Shown here in pieces: positions 26,604 to 35,303 of a stretch of 40,662 bases of DNA; the stretch's first letter is position 1; each line of letters starts with the position of its first letter. This stretch comes from an uncultured Planctomycetota bacterium. GTDB lineage: Bacteria; Planctomycetota; Phycisphaerae; UBA1845; Fen-1342. Made by a program: the position numbers and the translations under genes. Where the stretch lies: contig CAADGM010000143.1 in assembly GCA_900696535.1 (NCBI GenBank), forward strand, positions 1-40,662, written 5' to 3'. A model generated the notes under the pieces. It ran no database searches. It saw only the letters and a program-made list of their open reading frames with translations, and was not told the origin of the DNA.

Positions 26604-28178
26604 CTACGGCAGCAGTTGCAGGGCCTCGATGGCCTTGTCCTTGGCGTACTGGATCTGCCAGCGCGCCTGGTCGGCGTAGTGCGCGCCCATCGAGTTCTCG
26701 CTGACTGCGGTCCACTCCCACCACGTCAGCGCGCTCATGAACAGGGCCTTGGCCTTGTCCAGGTCCGCGGCCGGTACCTGCCCGTTGGTGTTGGCCGACT
26801 CGATCTTCTGAAGCAGCGTCGCCAGCAGATTCTCTACGTTCCGCGCCTCGGCGTAGAACGCGTCCTGGACCGCGAACAGCTCAGCCTGCACGTCTTCGTG
26901 GCACTTGCCGCACATGGTCGTGTTGTTCTTCAGCGGGCTGGTCATCCAGTGGCTCGTGAACGCGCCCCGGGATGACTGCCCCTTGGCCATGTGGCAGTCC
27001 GCGCAGCTCATGTCGAGGCGGTAATGGACACTGCCCCAATACTCCTCGGTCTCGGGGTGCTGCGGCTTGATGCCCGTACGCCCCGTGATGCTGTGTTTCC
27101 AATCCTGCTGCAGGTTGAACTTGGCCTGGTAGTACGCCTCCAGGTCCGCCAGTTTGCGCCAGGGCACGTCGTCGCGGATCTCCCCGGTGGTTGCGCGGTC
27201 GGCGCCCGGCCCGCACACGTACTCGATGTGACATTGCGCGCAAGTCAGGATGCCAGCCAGACGCCGGGCCTCGTCGGTCAGTTTGCCATCGGTCCCGCGC
27301 GCATTCATGAGCGCAGACAGCTCGGCTTCGTCGGCAGGGACGGTGTTGCGTCGGGCCGAGTACGGGTCGGTCCCGCGCTCCAGGATCGCCGCGACGACAC
27401 CCTTGCGGATGAGCCGGAACTTGCCGTCGTGCGGGTCGTGACAGTGGTTGCACCCGGCACCGTAGTCAATGGTCTCGGGCCAGTCGGACCGGATGCGGTC
27501 GATCGCAGTCGCCCAGGCCATCGACTTGTCGAACTGCGTCGCGCCGCGGCGCCGCTCGTTCCAGTAGTACGCGACCGGAGTGCTCTTGCACTGGAGGCAG
27601 GTCGTCGTCTGCCGACGCAAGGTCTCGATGTGGTCCTCGAGCATGTACGCGTGGGCCCGCTCCTCGTTGTACTGGATCGTGAAACCGTGACCGCCGAGCA
27701 GGTACTGGTAGTGCGGCCACTCCAAGTACTTGGACGTCGAGATCGAGCCTCCGTGCCGTCCGGGCTTACCGGCATCGTCGTGCAGGTACGTGTCGGCCTG
27801 GTCGTTGTGACAGGCCGCGCACGACGCTACCGCGAAGTGAATCCGGGCCGGCGTCTCCATCGGGGCCACCATGTGCGCCATTCCGTTCTCGTGACACACC
27901 AGGCACTGGTCGCCCAGCGCCTTGTGAACTCCGGACGTGTAGCGCGCCGTCAGGGCCGCGTGGCACTGGGCACACTGCTGAGCGACGGACTTCTGCGGCG
28001 GCGTGAAGAGACTATTCGGATCGATCGGCGCGGCCGCATTCGGATCCGGCGTCGGCGTGTTCGGATCGCCGCCCGTGGTGCCGAGAAGCCAGGGACAGCC
28101 GCCCAGGATCAGAAGTCCCGCACCGACCACGATGACAAGCGGAAGTGCCCACTGATGATGCCGCCGCAGTGTCGACAT
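26604..28178 (-). CDS. Octaheme nitrite reductase (TvNiR-type), predicted lipoprotein
   Basis: 524 residues from ATG 28178 (GGAG eight bases upstream). Eight heme sites: CxxCH at 69-73, 92-96, 120-124, 243-247, 313-317, 392-396 and 423-427, and CLQCK at 194-198, whose lysine marks the catalytic heme of NrfA-like ammonia-forming nitrite reductases. Pentaheme NrfA has five; the eight-heme layout with CxxCK fourth matches octaheme TvNiR. CAQCHIEYVC gives Tyr320-x-Cys322, the spacing of the Tyr-Cys crosslink of TvNiR; His374 (QHPE) and Arg141 are candidate active-site partners. The signal peptide ends in LGGC (Cys28), a lipobox, followed by a DPN-rich linker, so it should be membrane-anchored outside the cytoplasm. 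Expected reaction: six-electron reduction of nitrite to ammonium. It lies between livK and livH. No electron-donor partner gene is adjacent. Confidence 0.93.
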   Translation of the reverse strand: MSTLRRHHQWALPLVIVVGAGLLILGGCPWLLGTTGGDPNTPTPDPNAAAPIDPNSLFTPPQKSVAQQCAQCHAALTARYTSGVHKALGDQCLVCHENGMAHMVAPMETPARIHFAVASCAACHNDQADTYLHDDAGKPGRHGGSISTSKYLEWPHYQYLLGGHGFTIQYNEERAHAYMLEDHIETLRRQTTTCLQCKSTPVAYYWNERRRGATQFDKSMAWATAIDRIRSDWPETIDYGAGCNHCHDPHDGKFRLIRKGVVAAILERGTDPYSARRNTVPADEAELSALMNARGTDGKLTDEARRLAGILTCAQCHIEYVCGPGADRATTGEIRDDVPWRKLADLEAYYQAKFNLQQDWKHSITGRTGIKPQHPETEEYWGSVHYRLDMSCADCHMAKGQSSRGAFTSHWMTSPLKNNTTMCGKCHEDVQAELFAVQDAFYAEARNVENLLATLLQKIESANTNGQVPAADLDKAKALFMSALTWWEWTAVSENSMGAHYADQARWQIQYAKDKAIEALQLLP

Positions 28179-28225
28179 GCGCCACACTCCGTTCGAATAA
28201 AGACAACTAGACCTATCGGGACAGT

Positions 28226-28254
28226 ATTGTGCCAGCCGGAGCAAGGCGTTGCAA
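28226..28254 (-). promoter_or_regulatory. Sigma-70-like promoter for the octaheme reductase gene
   Basis: On the minus strand TTGCAA (28254-28249) and CACAAT (28231-28226) are 17 bases apart, each matching four of six consensus bases. Transcription would begin near 28219, about 40 bases before the ATG. The reductase may thus be expressed separately from livK, which ends 70 bases upstream of the -35. Confidence 0.5.
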
Positions 28255-28324
28255 GATGGCGGGGCACAATCGATGCGAACAGGAGGCGGAATCAGGACTG
28301 CGAGGCTCCAGATTGGCGACCGAC

Positions 28325-29506
28325 TCAGCGCCTCGGCTCCACCGTCGCGACCCAGCGCATCTTGCCTTCGCGCACCTGGAGAATCACGGCGGGCTTGACC
28401 GCGTTGCGGTCCTGGTCGATCGTCACCTTGCCCGTCACGCCCTGGAAGTCCTTCGTCGCGGCGATCGCGTCGCGGAGATCCGGGCCGGCGAGCGACTTGG
28501 CGCGCTTCATGGCGTCGAAGGGCAGAACCGCCGCGTCATAGCCGAGCGTGGCCATGCTCTCGGGCGTGTCGCCGTACTTGGCCTTGTACTTGGCTACGTA
28601 CGCCTGGATGCGCGGGTCGGGATCCTCAGGCGAGTAGTGGTTCGAGAAGTACGCGCCTTCGATCGCGGCGCCGCCGATGTCGACCAGCTTGGGCGACTCC
28701 CAGCCGTCGCCTCCCAGCAGCGGGACGGTGATGCCCAGCCGCCGGGCCTGGAGGGCGATGTTGGCCACGTCGGTGTAGTAGCCCGGGATGTAGACGAGGT
28801 CGGGATTGGTGGCCCGGATCGTCGAGAGTTGCGCGGTGAAGTCCTGATCGCCCTCGTTGTAAGCCTGCTCTGTGGTGATCGTACCGCCGAGCGCGGTGTA
28901 CTCCTTGCGGAACGCCTCGTTGAGCCCGACGGAGTACGGCGCGGACTGGTCGAACAGGCACGCCGCCCGGGAGGACTGGAGCTGCTCGCGGGCGAACTTC
29001 GCGCCGACGTAGCCCTGGAAGGGGTCGATGAAGCAGATGCGGAAGATGTAGTCCCCGGCCTTGGTCACGCGCGGGTTGGTCGACGACGGGCTGATCATCG
29101 GGACGCGGTTCTCCTGGCAGATCGGCGCCGCGGCCAGCGACAGGCCCGACGCCACCTCGCCAAGAACCGCCACGACCCGGTCGCTCGACACGAGCCGCTG
29201 CACGACAGCGCCGGCCTCGCGCGCATCGCCCTTCGTGTCGTACTCGATCAGCTCGATCCGCCGGCCGTTCAGGCCGCCGGCGGCGTTGAACTCCTCGATG
29301 GCCATGCGGATGCCGTTCGACGTGGCTACGCCGAAGCTGGCCTGCGGGCCGGTCAGCGAGCCGTAGTGGCCGACGCGGATGGGGCCGGTGGCGGGCGGCG
29401 CCCCCGACGCGTCACTGCTGGCCGATTGCTGCTCGCACGCGCCCGAGGCCAGCCACGCGCCGATGAGAACCGAGACGAGCCACGTGCTTCGGTTTGTGCG
29501 ACACAT
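28325..29506 (-). CDS. livK: ABC transporter substrate-binding lipoprotein LivK
   Basis: 393 residues from ATG 29506, with GGAG seven bases upstream; the frame is open further but the signal peptide starts here. WLVSVLIGAWLASGAC ends in a lipobox, so it is a lipid-anchored periplasmic protein. IRVGHYGSLTGPQASFGVATSNG and AIEEFNAAGGLNGRRIELIEYD are the type I periplasmic-binding fold of LivK, and YSVGLNEAFRKEYTALGG and GYYTDVANIALQARRLG continue it. It would deliver branched-chain amino acids or similar ligands to LivHMGF. The permease genes follow only after the nitrite reductase gene, an unusual interruption. Ligand identity cannot be read from sequence. Confidence 0.92.
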   Translation of the reverse strand: MCRTNRSTWLVSVLIGAWLASGACEQQSASSDASGAPPATGPIRVGHYGSLTGPQASFGVATSNGIRMAIEEFNAAGGLNGRRIELIEYDTKGDAREAGAVVQRLVSSDRVVAVLGEVASGLSLAAAPICQENRVPMISPSSTNPRVTKAGDYIFRICFIDPFQGYVGAKFAREQLQSSRAACLFDQSAPYSVGLNEAFRKEYTALGGTITTEQAYNEGDQDFTAQLSTIRATNPDLVYIPGYYTDVANIALQARRLGITVPLLGGDGWESPKLVDIGGAAIEGAYFSNHYSPEDPDPRIQAYVAKYKAKYGDTPESMATLGYDAAVLPFDAMKRAKSLAGPDLRDAIAATKDFQGVTGKVTIDQDRNAVKPAVILQVREGKMRWVATVEPRR

Positions 29507-29553
29507 CCTTCGACTCCTGGCCAGTGGTGGTGGCCGGCACGCGCACGAGCGCC

Positions 29554-29700
29554 CTACTGCCGCGCGCCCGGCCGTGGATCGCGCGGGTCTTGCGTGGGTT
29601 CGCGCTCGGCCCGCGCAAGCAGCCGACCGAAACAGAAGATGTTCAACGCGAGCACGAGCGTGATCGAGGCGAACATGAACATCCAGCCGGCGGCGGTCAT
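29554..29700 (-). CDS. MetS-like small subunit of an NSS transporter, 48 residues
   Basis: ATG 29700 overlaps the symporter stop as ATGA and the gene ends with TAG at 29554-29556. The product has a single predicted membrane helix (GWMFMFASITLVLALNIFCF, residues 5-24) followed by a short charged, Pro/Arg-rich tail. Its size, single helix and overlap with an NSS symporter gene match MetS, the small subunit needed for full function of MetP-type transporters in Corynebacterium. Sequence conservation of MetS is low, so the call rests mainly on topology and context. It is easily missed by gene callers because of its length. Confidence 0.7.
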   Translation of the reverse strand: MTAAGWMFMFASITLVLALNIFCFGRLLARAEREPTQDPRDPRPGARQ

Positions 29701-31316
29701 GTGTCAACCTCCCGGGTGGGCGCGGCGCGCAGCCGATCCCAGCGCGGCTCGGCCCGATGAATGAACGCCACGTAGAGCGCCAGCACGGCCAGGATCACGA
29801 CAACGGAGTACTGGGGTACGCCGCCACCGCGGATCGCCTCGAGGTACGCGGGGGCGTGGTAGTAGCTCCAGAAGATGAAGACGACCAGCAGGAAGACCGG
29901 CGTGACGTACGCCATCAGCACTCGGTAGACCCAGGCCGCCGGCCGCAGCTCGGCCCCCTCGCGGGCCTCGGCCAGCGCCCGCCGCGCGCCGAAGGCCCAG
30001 CTCAGCAGCACGATCTCGATGATCGCGAACAGGAAGATCCCGATGTTGACGACCCAGAAGTCGAGCGTGTCGAGCGCCGCCAGGCCCTGACTGAACCAGA
30101 TCACGTAGCCGCTGCCCGCCGCGGTGATCACGGCGAGCACGGCTACCGCCCCGGCCCGGCCGACGCCGAGGGCCTCCTCGAAGAAGGCGATCACTGGCTG
30201 GAGCAGCGAGATCGAGCTTGTAATCGCCGCCAGGAACAGCATGAAGAACCACAGGAACCCGAAGAAGCGGCCAGCCGGCATGTACTCGAAGACGACCGGA
30301 AGCGTGTTGAAGCCCAGTCCGAACGTCCCCCCCATTCCGGCGGCGCCGAGGAACACGAACGCCGCCGTCACCGTGATCAGGCCCCCCAGGCAGACCTCGA
30401 AGAACTCGTTGGTGGCGGCCGCCGTCAGCCCCGACAACACCACGTCGCCCTTCGGACGCACGTAGCTCGCGTAGTTCACGATCACGCCGAAGCCCACCGA
30501 CAGCGTGAAGAAGATCTGCCCGGCGGCGGCGAGCCACACCTTTGGCTGCGTCAGGGCGAGCCACCAGGACTCGCCGCCCTCCGGCGGCCGGGGGTTCCAC
30601 ATGAAGCCCAGGCCGTCCAGCACAGTGCGGGTCTGCGACACAGCCTGGCCGTCGACCAGTAGCGTGCTCGTCATCGGCGGCAGCGTGAGCACGCGGATCA
30701 GCACGGCAATGGCGCAGGCGATCATCAGCGGCATGGCGATATTGCAGAAGCGCTCAATGCCGCGCGACACGCCGCCGTAGATGAGGGCGAAGTTGGCCGC
30801 GAAAGTGATGGCCCAGAACCAGACGCTGGGGTGCACGCCGCCGGCGAGCATCATGCCGTCGCGGTCCATGCCGACCAGCTCGGTGAAGAACTTGCCGCTG
30901 GCGGCCACGTAACCTTGGGGATCGTCGCCGAGGTCGATGGTGCCCGCCGCGTAGTGGAATGCATAAGCCAGGCACCACGACTCGACTACCACGTAGTACA
31001 TGTACAGGAGCGTGGGCAGAAGCAGTCCCAGCGCACCGACGTACCGCCAGATGCGATGCCCGCCGACGTGACCGAGGATCGCCGGGCAGGAATGCAGCCC
31101 GGCCCGCCCGCCGGCCTTGCCCAGGGTCCACTCCGCCAGACACAGCGGGATACCCAACAGCAGCAAGGCACAGAAGTACGGGATCATGAACGCCCCGCCG
31201 CCGTTCTCGACCGCCTGGCCGGGGAAGCGCAGGAAGTTTCCCAGCCCGACCGCCGAGCCGGCCACCGCGAGGATCACTCCCAGGCGTGTGCCCCAGTACT
31301 CTCTCGGTGCCGACAT
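29697..31316 (-). CDS. Sodium-dependent amino-acid symporter, LeuT-like (NSS family)
   Basis: 539 residues, 12 predicted helices. The N-terminus tracks Aquifex LeuT closely: EYWGTRLGVILAVAG, then AVGLGNFLRFP (22-32, the unwound TM1 that binds Na+ and substrate) and ENGGGAFMIPY. Residue 21 is Ser where LeuT has Asn21. GQIFFTLSVGFGVIVNYASY corresponds to TM6 and GFLWFFMLFLAAITSSISLL to TM8, both lining the sites in LeuT. Substrates are probably hydrophobic amino acids such as leucine or alanine. ATG 31316 is chosen because the LeuT-like sequence starts there; the frame remains open 19 codons upstream. A small MetS-like subunit overlaps the stop. It heads the amino-acid and nitrogen block. Confidence 0.94.
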   Translation of the reverse strand: MSAPREYWGTRLGVILAVAGSAVGLGNFLRFPGQAVENGGGAFMIPYFCALLLLGIPLCLAEWTLGKAGGRAGLHSCPAILGHVGGHRIWRYVGALGLLLPTLLYMYYVVVESWCLAYAFHYAAGTIDLGDDPQGYVAASGKFFTELVGMDRDGMMLAGGVHPSVWFWAITFAANFALIYGGVSRGIERFCNIAMPLMIACAIAVLIRVLTLPPMTSTLLVDGQAVSQTRTVLDGLGFMWNPRPPEGGESWWLALTQPKVWLAAAGQIFFTLSVGFGVIVNYASYVRPKGDVVLSGLTAAATNEFFEVCLGGLITVTAAFVFLGAAGMGGTFGLGFNTLPVVFEYMPAGRFFGFLWFFMLFLAAITSSISLLQPVIAFFEEALGVGRAGAVAVLAVITAAGSGYVIWFSQGLAALDTLDFWVVNIGIFLFAIIEIVLLSWAFGARRALAEAREGAELRPAAWVYRVLMAYVTPVFLLVVFIFWSYYHAPAYLEAIRGGGVPQYSVVVILAVLALYVAFIHRAEPRWDRLRAAPTREVDT

Positions 31317-31424
31317 GCCGCTTCGCGCTCCTGGTCGACGCCTGTGCTTGGGAAGTGATGGGGCGCCGGGCACCGCGCAGCCCCGGTCGCCCCCGGCCGG
31401 CCGCCAGTCTACCGCGCTGACGCG

Positions 31425-32813
31425 CTACCCGACCAGCACCCGGCCGCGGACGTCCGTTGTCGGCGGCAGCCCCAGGAGGCGCTGGCTCGTCGGGAACACG
31501 TCGTAGATCGACGCATCGAGCTCGCCCCGCGGACCGCCCGGAGCGACCAGGATGTGCATCCCCTGCTGGGCGTGGTTGGCATCGTCTGGGCCCGCATCAG
31601 CGTCAAAGACGTACAGCGACGGGTTGCCCACGCTGCCAACGCCGCGCCAGTGCAGATCGCCGAGCAGCGCGATCAGGTCCGGCGCAGCGCCGTTCGTCGC
31701 CCTGTACAGCTCGGCCGGGCGATACGCGCGATTGCCCATCGGCCGATCGCGATGATCGACGAGCCCCTCCAGCCGCCGGCGGACCTCGCAGACCAGCGGC
31801 TCATACTCGGCGTCGCTCACGATGCCGCGCGGCTCGCGCCCGGCCTTGTTGACGTAAAGCCGCGCGTAGTAGCCGCCCTCTCCCCAGACCCGGGTCCGCG
31901 ACCAGTCGACGGCCGCAAGATCGAACGGCTGCGGGGCCGTAGGGAGGGACTTGAGCGCCAGGAGGCCCTCCTGGATGAGCCAGTCGTTGATGCACAGGCC
32001 GCCATCCATGCGCTTGGCCCCGTGGTCCGAGACGACCCAGATCGCAGTGCGGCCGTCGTCGAGCAGCGGCAGGAGCGCCCCGAGCTCCTCGTCGACCAGT
32101 CGGTAGTGCTCACGGATCGCGCCCGCGAGCGGATGGCCGGCGACGTAGCGATGGTGCTCCGGATCCATGTACTGCCAGAAGCCGTGATGGACGCGATCGA
32201 TGCCGAGGTCGACCAGCCAGAGCAGCGACCAGGGGCGCGCGCTCACGAGGTGTCGGCAGATCGCCATGCGCTGTCGCGTCATCGCGTTGATGCGTTCGAG
32301 CAGCGCCGCCTTGTCCGACGTGCGGAAGTCCTCCGCGTCCAGGCGGTACGGCCCGAAGCGGGCCGCGAGCTCCGCGGCCAGCTCGGGAGGGTGGGCGAAG
32401 GCGCTCTCCACGCTGGGCGTGAGGAAGCACGTGAGCATGCACCCCATCGGCGGATTGCGCAGCGGAAACGTGGGCGGGACCGCGACCACGATTGACGGCC
32501 GACCCGCTTGTGTCACGCAGTCCCATAGCCGGGGGACGCGGATCTCGAGGTTCGTCGCGATGCCGAGGTTCTCGTAGGTCCAGTCGCGCCGATTGCGGAA
32601 GCCGTAGATCCCCAGCTCCCCCGGGTCGCGACCGCTGGCCATGCACGCCCACGCCGGCACCGTGATCGGGGGGATGCAGCTCTCGAGCCGCCCCCACAGG
32701 CCGCGGTCGGCCAGTGCCGCCAGGTTCGGTAGCTCGGTGCGCCAGCGCTCGAACACCAGCGAGGGCTCGGCCGAGTCCAGCCCGATGATCGCGAGTCGCT
32801 CCGTGGTGGGCAT
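31425..32813 (-). CDS. Alkaline phosphatase superfamily phosphodiesterase/pyrophosphatase
   Basis: 462 residues from ATG 32813; the open frame extends upstream but the conserved start LAIIGLDSAEPSLV begins here. Metal ligands expected for the superfamily are visible: Asp13, nucleophile Thr51 (PPITVPAWACMASGRDPGE), Asp206/His210 (DLGIDRVHHGFW), Asp263-His264 (VVSDHGAKR) and His414 or His420. This matches the type I phosphodiesterase/nucleotide pyrophosphatase branch. No signal peptide is visible, so it may act in the cytoplasm. The family acts on nucleotide, phospholipid or phosphonate esters; the substrate here is unknown. It is divergent from holA, with the two starts 164 bases apart. Confidence 0.85.
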   Translation of the reverse strand: MPTTERLAIIGLDSAEPSLVFERWRTELPNLAALADRGLWGRLESCIPPITVPAWACMASGRDPGELGIYGFRNRRDWTYENLGIATNLEIRVPRLWDCVTQAGRPSIVVAVPPTFPLRNPPMGCMLTCFLTPSVESAFAHPPELAAELAARFGPYRLDAEDFRTSDKAALLERINAMTRQRMAICRHLVSARPWSLLWLVDLGIDRVHHGFWQYMDPEHHRYVAGHPLAGAIREHYRLVDEELGALLPLLDDGRTAIWVVSDHGAKRMDGGLCINDWLIQEGLLALKSLPTAPQPFDLAAVDWSRTRVWGEGGYYARLYVNKAGREPRGIVSDAEYEPLVCEVRRRLEGLVDHRDRPMGNRAYRPAELYRATNGAAPDLIALLGDLHWRGVGSVGNPSLYVFDADAGPDDANHAQQGMHILVAPGGPRGELDASIYDVFPTSQRLLGLPPTTDVRGRVLVG

Positions 32814-32965
32814 GTCGGCGAGCTGCTCCTGGCCGCGGGCGCGCTCCGCTGCCCGTGTGCCGGGCAGCGCGACACGCTCTCCACACTCCCTGCCGGAGCT
32901 TACACCCGCGCACCGTGCGCCGGAAGCGTCGCCGCGGCGCGCGGGCACGCCTCCGCGGCGGCGCG

Positions 32966-32971
32966 TATCAT
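32966..32971 (+). promoter_or_regulatory. -10 box TATCAT giving a likely leaderless holA mRNA
   Basis: TATCAT ends six bases before the ATG at 32978, the same spacing as at tsaB. No Shine-Dalgarno sequence precedes the ATG. Confidence 0.5.
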
Positions 32972-32977
32972 GCCCGC

Positions 32978-33967
32978 ATGGCCAAGACCCAGGCAGTGCC
33001 GCCGCTGATCGTCCTCTTCGGCGAGGAAGAGCACCGGAAACTGCGCCTGCTGGAGGACGTGCTCGACCGCGTGCTGCCGCCGCCGGTGGACCGCTCGCTG
33101 TGCCTGGCGCGTTGGGATGCCAGCCGTAGCGTCGAACAGGGCGGGCCGACTATCGCCGCGGTGCTCGAAGACCTGATGACGCTGCCGTTCCTGGCCGAGC
33201 GGCGCGTCGTGGTCGTGCGCTCCGCGGACGCGTTCATCTCCACACACCGCGAGCGGCTCGAGGCGTACTTCGGCGCGCCGAGCCCGACGGGTGTGCTGGT
33301 GCTGGAGTGCCGCAGCTTTCCGAAGACGACCCGCCTTTACAAGCAGGCCGAGGCCCGCGGAGCCTGGATCGAGGAATGCGAGAAACTGGCCGGGCGGGCA
33401 GTGGCCGAGTTCGTTTCCGCCGAGGCGGCGCGGCTCGGCAAGCGCATGGCGCCAGCCGCGGTCGCGCGGCTCATCGACCTGGTCGGCCCGGAGGCGGGGA
33501 CGCTGGCCAGCGAAGTGGAGAAGCTCGCTCTCTACGCCGGCGAGCGGCCGGACATCACCGAGCACGACGTGGCCGAGCTCGTGGGCCAGTCGCGTGAAGA
33601 GAAGATCTTCGCGGTGGCCGATGCTGCGGGACAGGGCGCGCTGGCCAGGTCGCTCGTGCTCTGGCGGCAGGTGCTCGAAAGCGACCCCGAAGCGCCGTAC
33701 CGGGTAGTAGGCGGGCTGGCGTTCGTCCTGCGGCGCTGGCTGCTCGCGCATCGTCTGCGCGAGGCCGGCCAGCCCGTGGCGGCCATCGCGCCGCGCGTCA
33801 TGATGTGGGGTCGTGAGCGGGAACTTGAAGCGATCCTGCGCCGCAACCCGCCGCGCAAGGTCCGCGCGCAGCTTGCCGCGCTGGCCGAGCTGGATGCCCA
33901 AGCGAAATCGGGCCTTCGGTCGATAGAAACGGGGATCGAGCTGCTGCTCACGCAGCTCGCTGCCTGA
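32978..33967 (+). CDS. holA: DNA polymerase III delta subunit HolA
   Basis: 329 residues, close to the usual 340. PPLIVLFGEEEHRKLRLLEDVL is the HolA N-terminal pattern, LMTLPFLAERRVVVVRSAD the middle of domain I, and LIDLVGPEAGTLASEVEKLALYAG (about 167-190) followed by ITEHDVAELVG is the most recognisable signature. As the wrench of the clamp loader, delta opens the beta sliding clamp. ATG 32978 is chosen over upstream in-frame starts because the family N-terminus and the -10 box both point to it. The C-terminal domain (RSIETGIELLLTQLA) is complete. A Pro-rich lipoprotein gene follows after 28 bases. Confidence 0.92.
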   Translation: MAKTQAVPPLIVLFGEEEHRKLRLLEDVLDRVLPPPVDRSLCLARWDASRSVEQGGPTIAAVLEDLMTLPFLAERRVVVVRSADAFISTHRERLEAYFGAPSPTGVLVLECRSFPKTTRLYKQAEARGAWIEECEKLAGRAVAEFVSAEAARLGKRMAPAAVARLIDLVGPEAGTLASEVEKLALYAGERPDITEHDVAELVGQSREEKIFAVADAAGQGALARSLVLWRQVLESDPEAPYRVVGGLAFVLRRWLLAHRLREAGQPVAAIAPRVMMWGRERELEAILRRNPPRKVRAQLAALAELDAQAKSGLRSIETGIELLLTQLAA

Positions 33968-33995
33968 TCAACACGGCCGCGACCGGAGTCCCCCG

Positions 33996-35258
33996 ATGCC
34001 CACCCATCGCCTCCTTCTTGCGCTCGCCATCGTATCAGTCGCCCTGGCCGCGGGCTGCGCGGTGTTTCAACCGGCCACGCCGGCCAGCCCACGCGAAGTC
34101 GCGGAGCCCGCCCCCGCCGAGTCGCCCGAGCCGCCGCAGATCGTCGCCGCACCCGAGTCGGCGACGCCAGCCACGCCCGGCCCGCAGACCACCGCGGTCG
34201 ATCCGCACGTCGGCGAGTTCCTCGAGCGGATGGAACGCGCCCAGGCCGCCAGGACCCAGCGTCCGCCCTCGCGCGACCGGCCGCCGCTCCGCTACTCGGA
34301 GGACGAGATCGAGGAGATCGGCCCCATCGTTCGGGCGGATACACCGGCACCGCCCTCGAGCACCGCGGCGAACACCGAGGCACCCACGAACGGCAGCGAG
34401 CCCCCCGACCGCGTCGAACTCGCCGCGGCACAAGCCGAGCTGCCTCCAGCCGAACCCCAGCCTCCGAAGCTCACCGGCGCCGTGGTGCGCGCCGACACGG
34501 GCCCCACGCCCCGCGCCGCGGACTCACTCCCGCCGCCACGCGTCAATACGCCCGTCGCCGCCGCTGCCTCGACCGCCGACCTGCGCGACTACCTGGAGCG
34601 CTCCACGTTGCCCGAGGACGCGGCGTTCAGTGCGCAGCTCGATCGGCGCATGCTCTTCGTGATCGCCGGCGAATACGATCGGGCTCGCGAACCGCTCCAG
34701 CTCGTCACCGCCGAGCAGCAGGAGCTGGCCACGCGCTTCATCGAGGCCCAGATCGCGATTCGCGAGGGCCACGCGGGCGATCCCGCCCAGGCCGCGGCCG
34801 CGGCGGCCAGCGAACTGGCCGCGTTGCAGCAGGCGCTCCGCAAGCTCAGTGACCTGAGCGTGCCCGTCGCCCGGATCTGCTCGGCAGTGCGCGGGTTCGG
34901 CCAATACGATCCCATCGAGCCGGCCCGATTCAGCGCCGGCGGCAGCGCCGAGTTCGTGCTGTACTGCGAGGTGAAGGACTTCGCGACCGAACGACGCGAG
35001 GACGGCTTCTACCACACGACCTTCGACCTGCGCACGACGATTGTCGATCGCGCCGGCAACGTCGTGCTCGACCTCAAGGACCCGGATATCACCGACCGCT
35101 CCCGCAATCGCCGGCAGGATTGCTTCCTGCCGCGACTCGTGCGTCTGCCGCCCACTCTGGCGCCGGGCAGCTACGTGGCGAAGGTCAGTGTGACGGATAA
35201 ACTAGGGCAGCGTGTGGCCGAGAACCGGGCCACGTTCGAGCTGGTCGCCAGGCCCTAG
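33996..35258 (+). CDS. Pro/Ala-rich lipoprotein of unknown function
   Basis: 420 residues. Signal peptide HRLLLALAIVSVALAAGC ends in a LAAGC lipobox (Cys21), so it should be lipid-anchored. Residues about 25-200 are Pro/Ala/Glu-rich, low-complexity and probably extended, crossing periplasm or wall. A helical section (about 205-290) and a beta-rich C-terminal domain (about 300-420) follow, the latter with YDPIEPARFSAGGSAEFVLYCEV and a closing FELVARP. I recognise no named family; the C-terminal part resembles domains common in planctomycete lipoproteins (from memory, no search). It lies between holA and a phosphatase gene on the same strand and starts 28 bases after holA, so it is probably co-transcribed. 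Confidence 0.82.
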   Translation: MPTHRLLLALAIVSVALAAGCAVFQPATPASPREVAEPAPAESPEPPQIVAAPESATPATPGPQTTAVDPHVGEFLERMERAQAARTQRPPSRDRPPLRYSEDEIEEIGPIVRADTPAPPSSTAANTEAPTNGSEPPDRVELAAAQAELPPAEPQPPKLTGAVVRADTGPTPRAADSLPPPRVNTPVAAAASTADLRDYLERSTLPEDAAFSAQLDRRMLFVIAGEYDRAREPLQLVTAEQQELATRFIEAQIAIREGHAGDPAQAAAAAASELAALQQALRKLSDLSVPVARICSAVRGFGQYDPIEPARFSAGGSAEFVLYCEVKDFATERREDGFYHTTFDLRTTIVDRAGNVVLDLKDPDITDRSRNRRQDCFLPRLVRLPPTLAPGSYVAKVSVTDKLGQRVAENRATFELVARP

Positions 35259-35303
35259 TGCGGTCGAACGGACCGGGTGGGCGACCGACGGGAGCTCCAG
35301 CCG

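Noticed and set aside
26604-28178. Ordinary pentaheme NrfA
   Set aside because: Eight heme motifs with the CxxCK fourth and a Tyr-x-Cys pair fit the octaheme enzyme better.
28221-28250. Sigma-54 promoter (TGGCAC) before the nitrite reductase gene
   Set aside because: No GC dinucleotide at the required spacing; the overlapping TTGCAA-N17-CACAAT is a better explanation.
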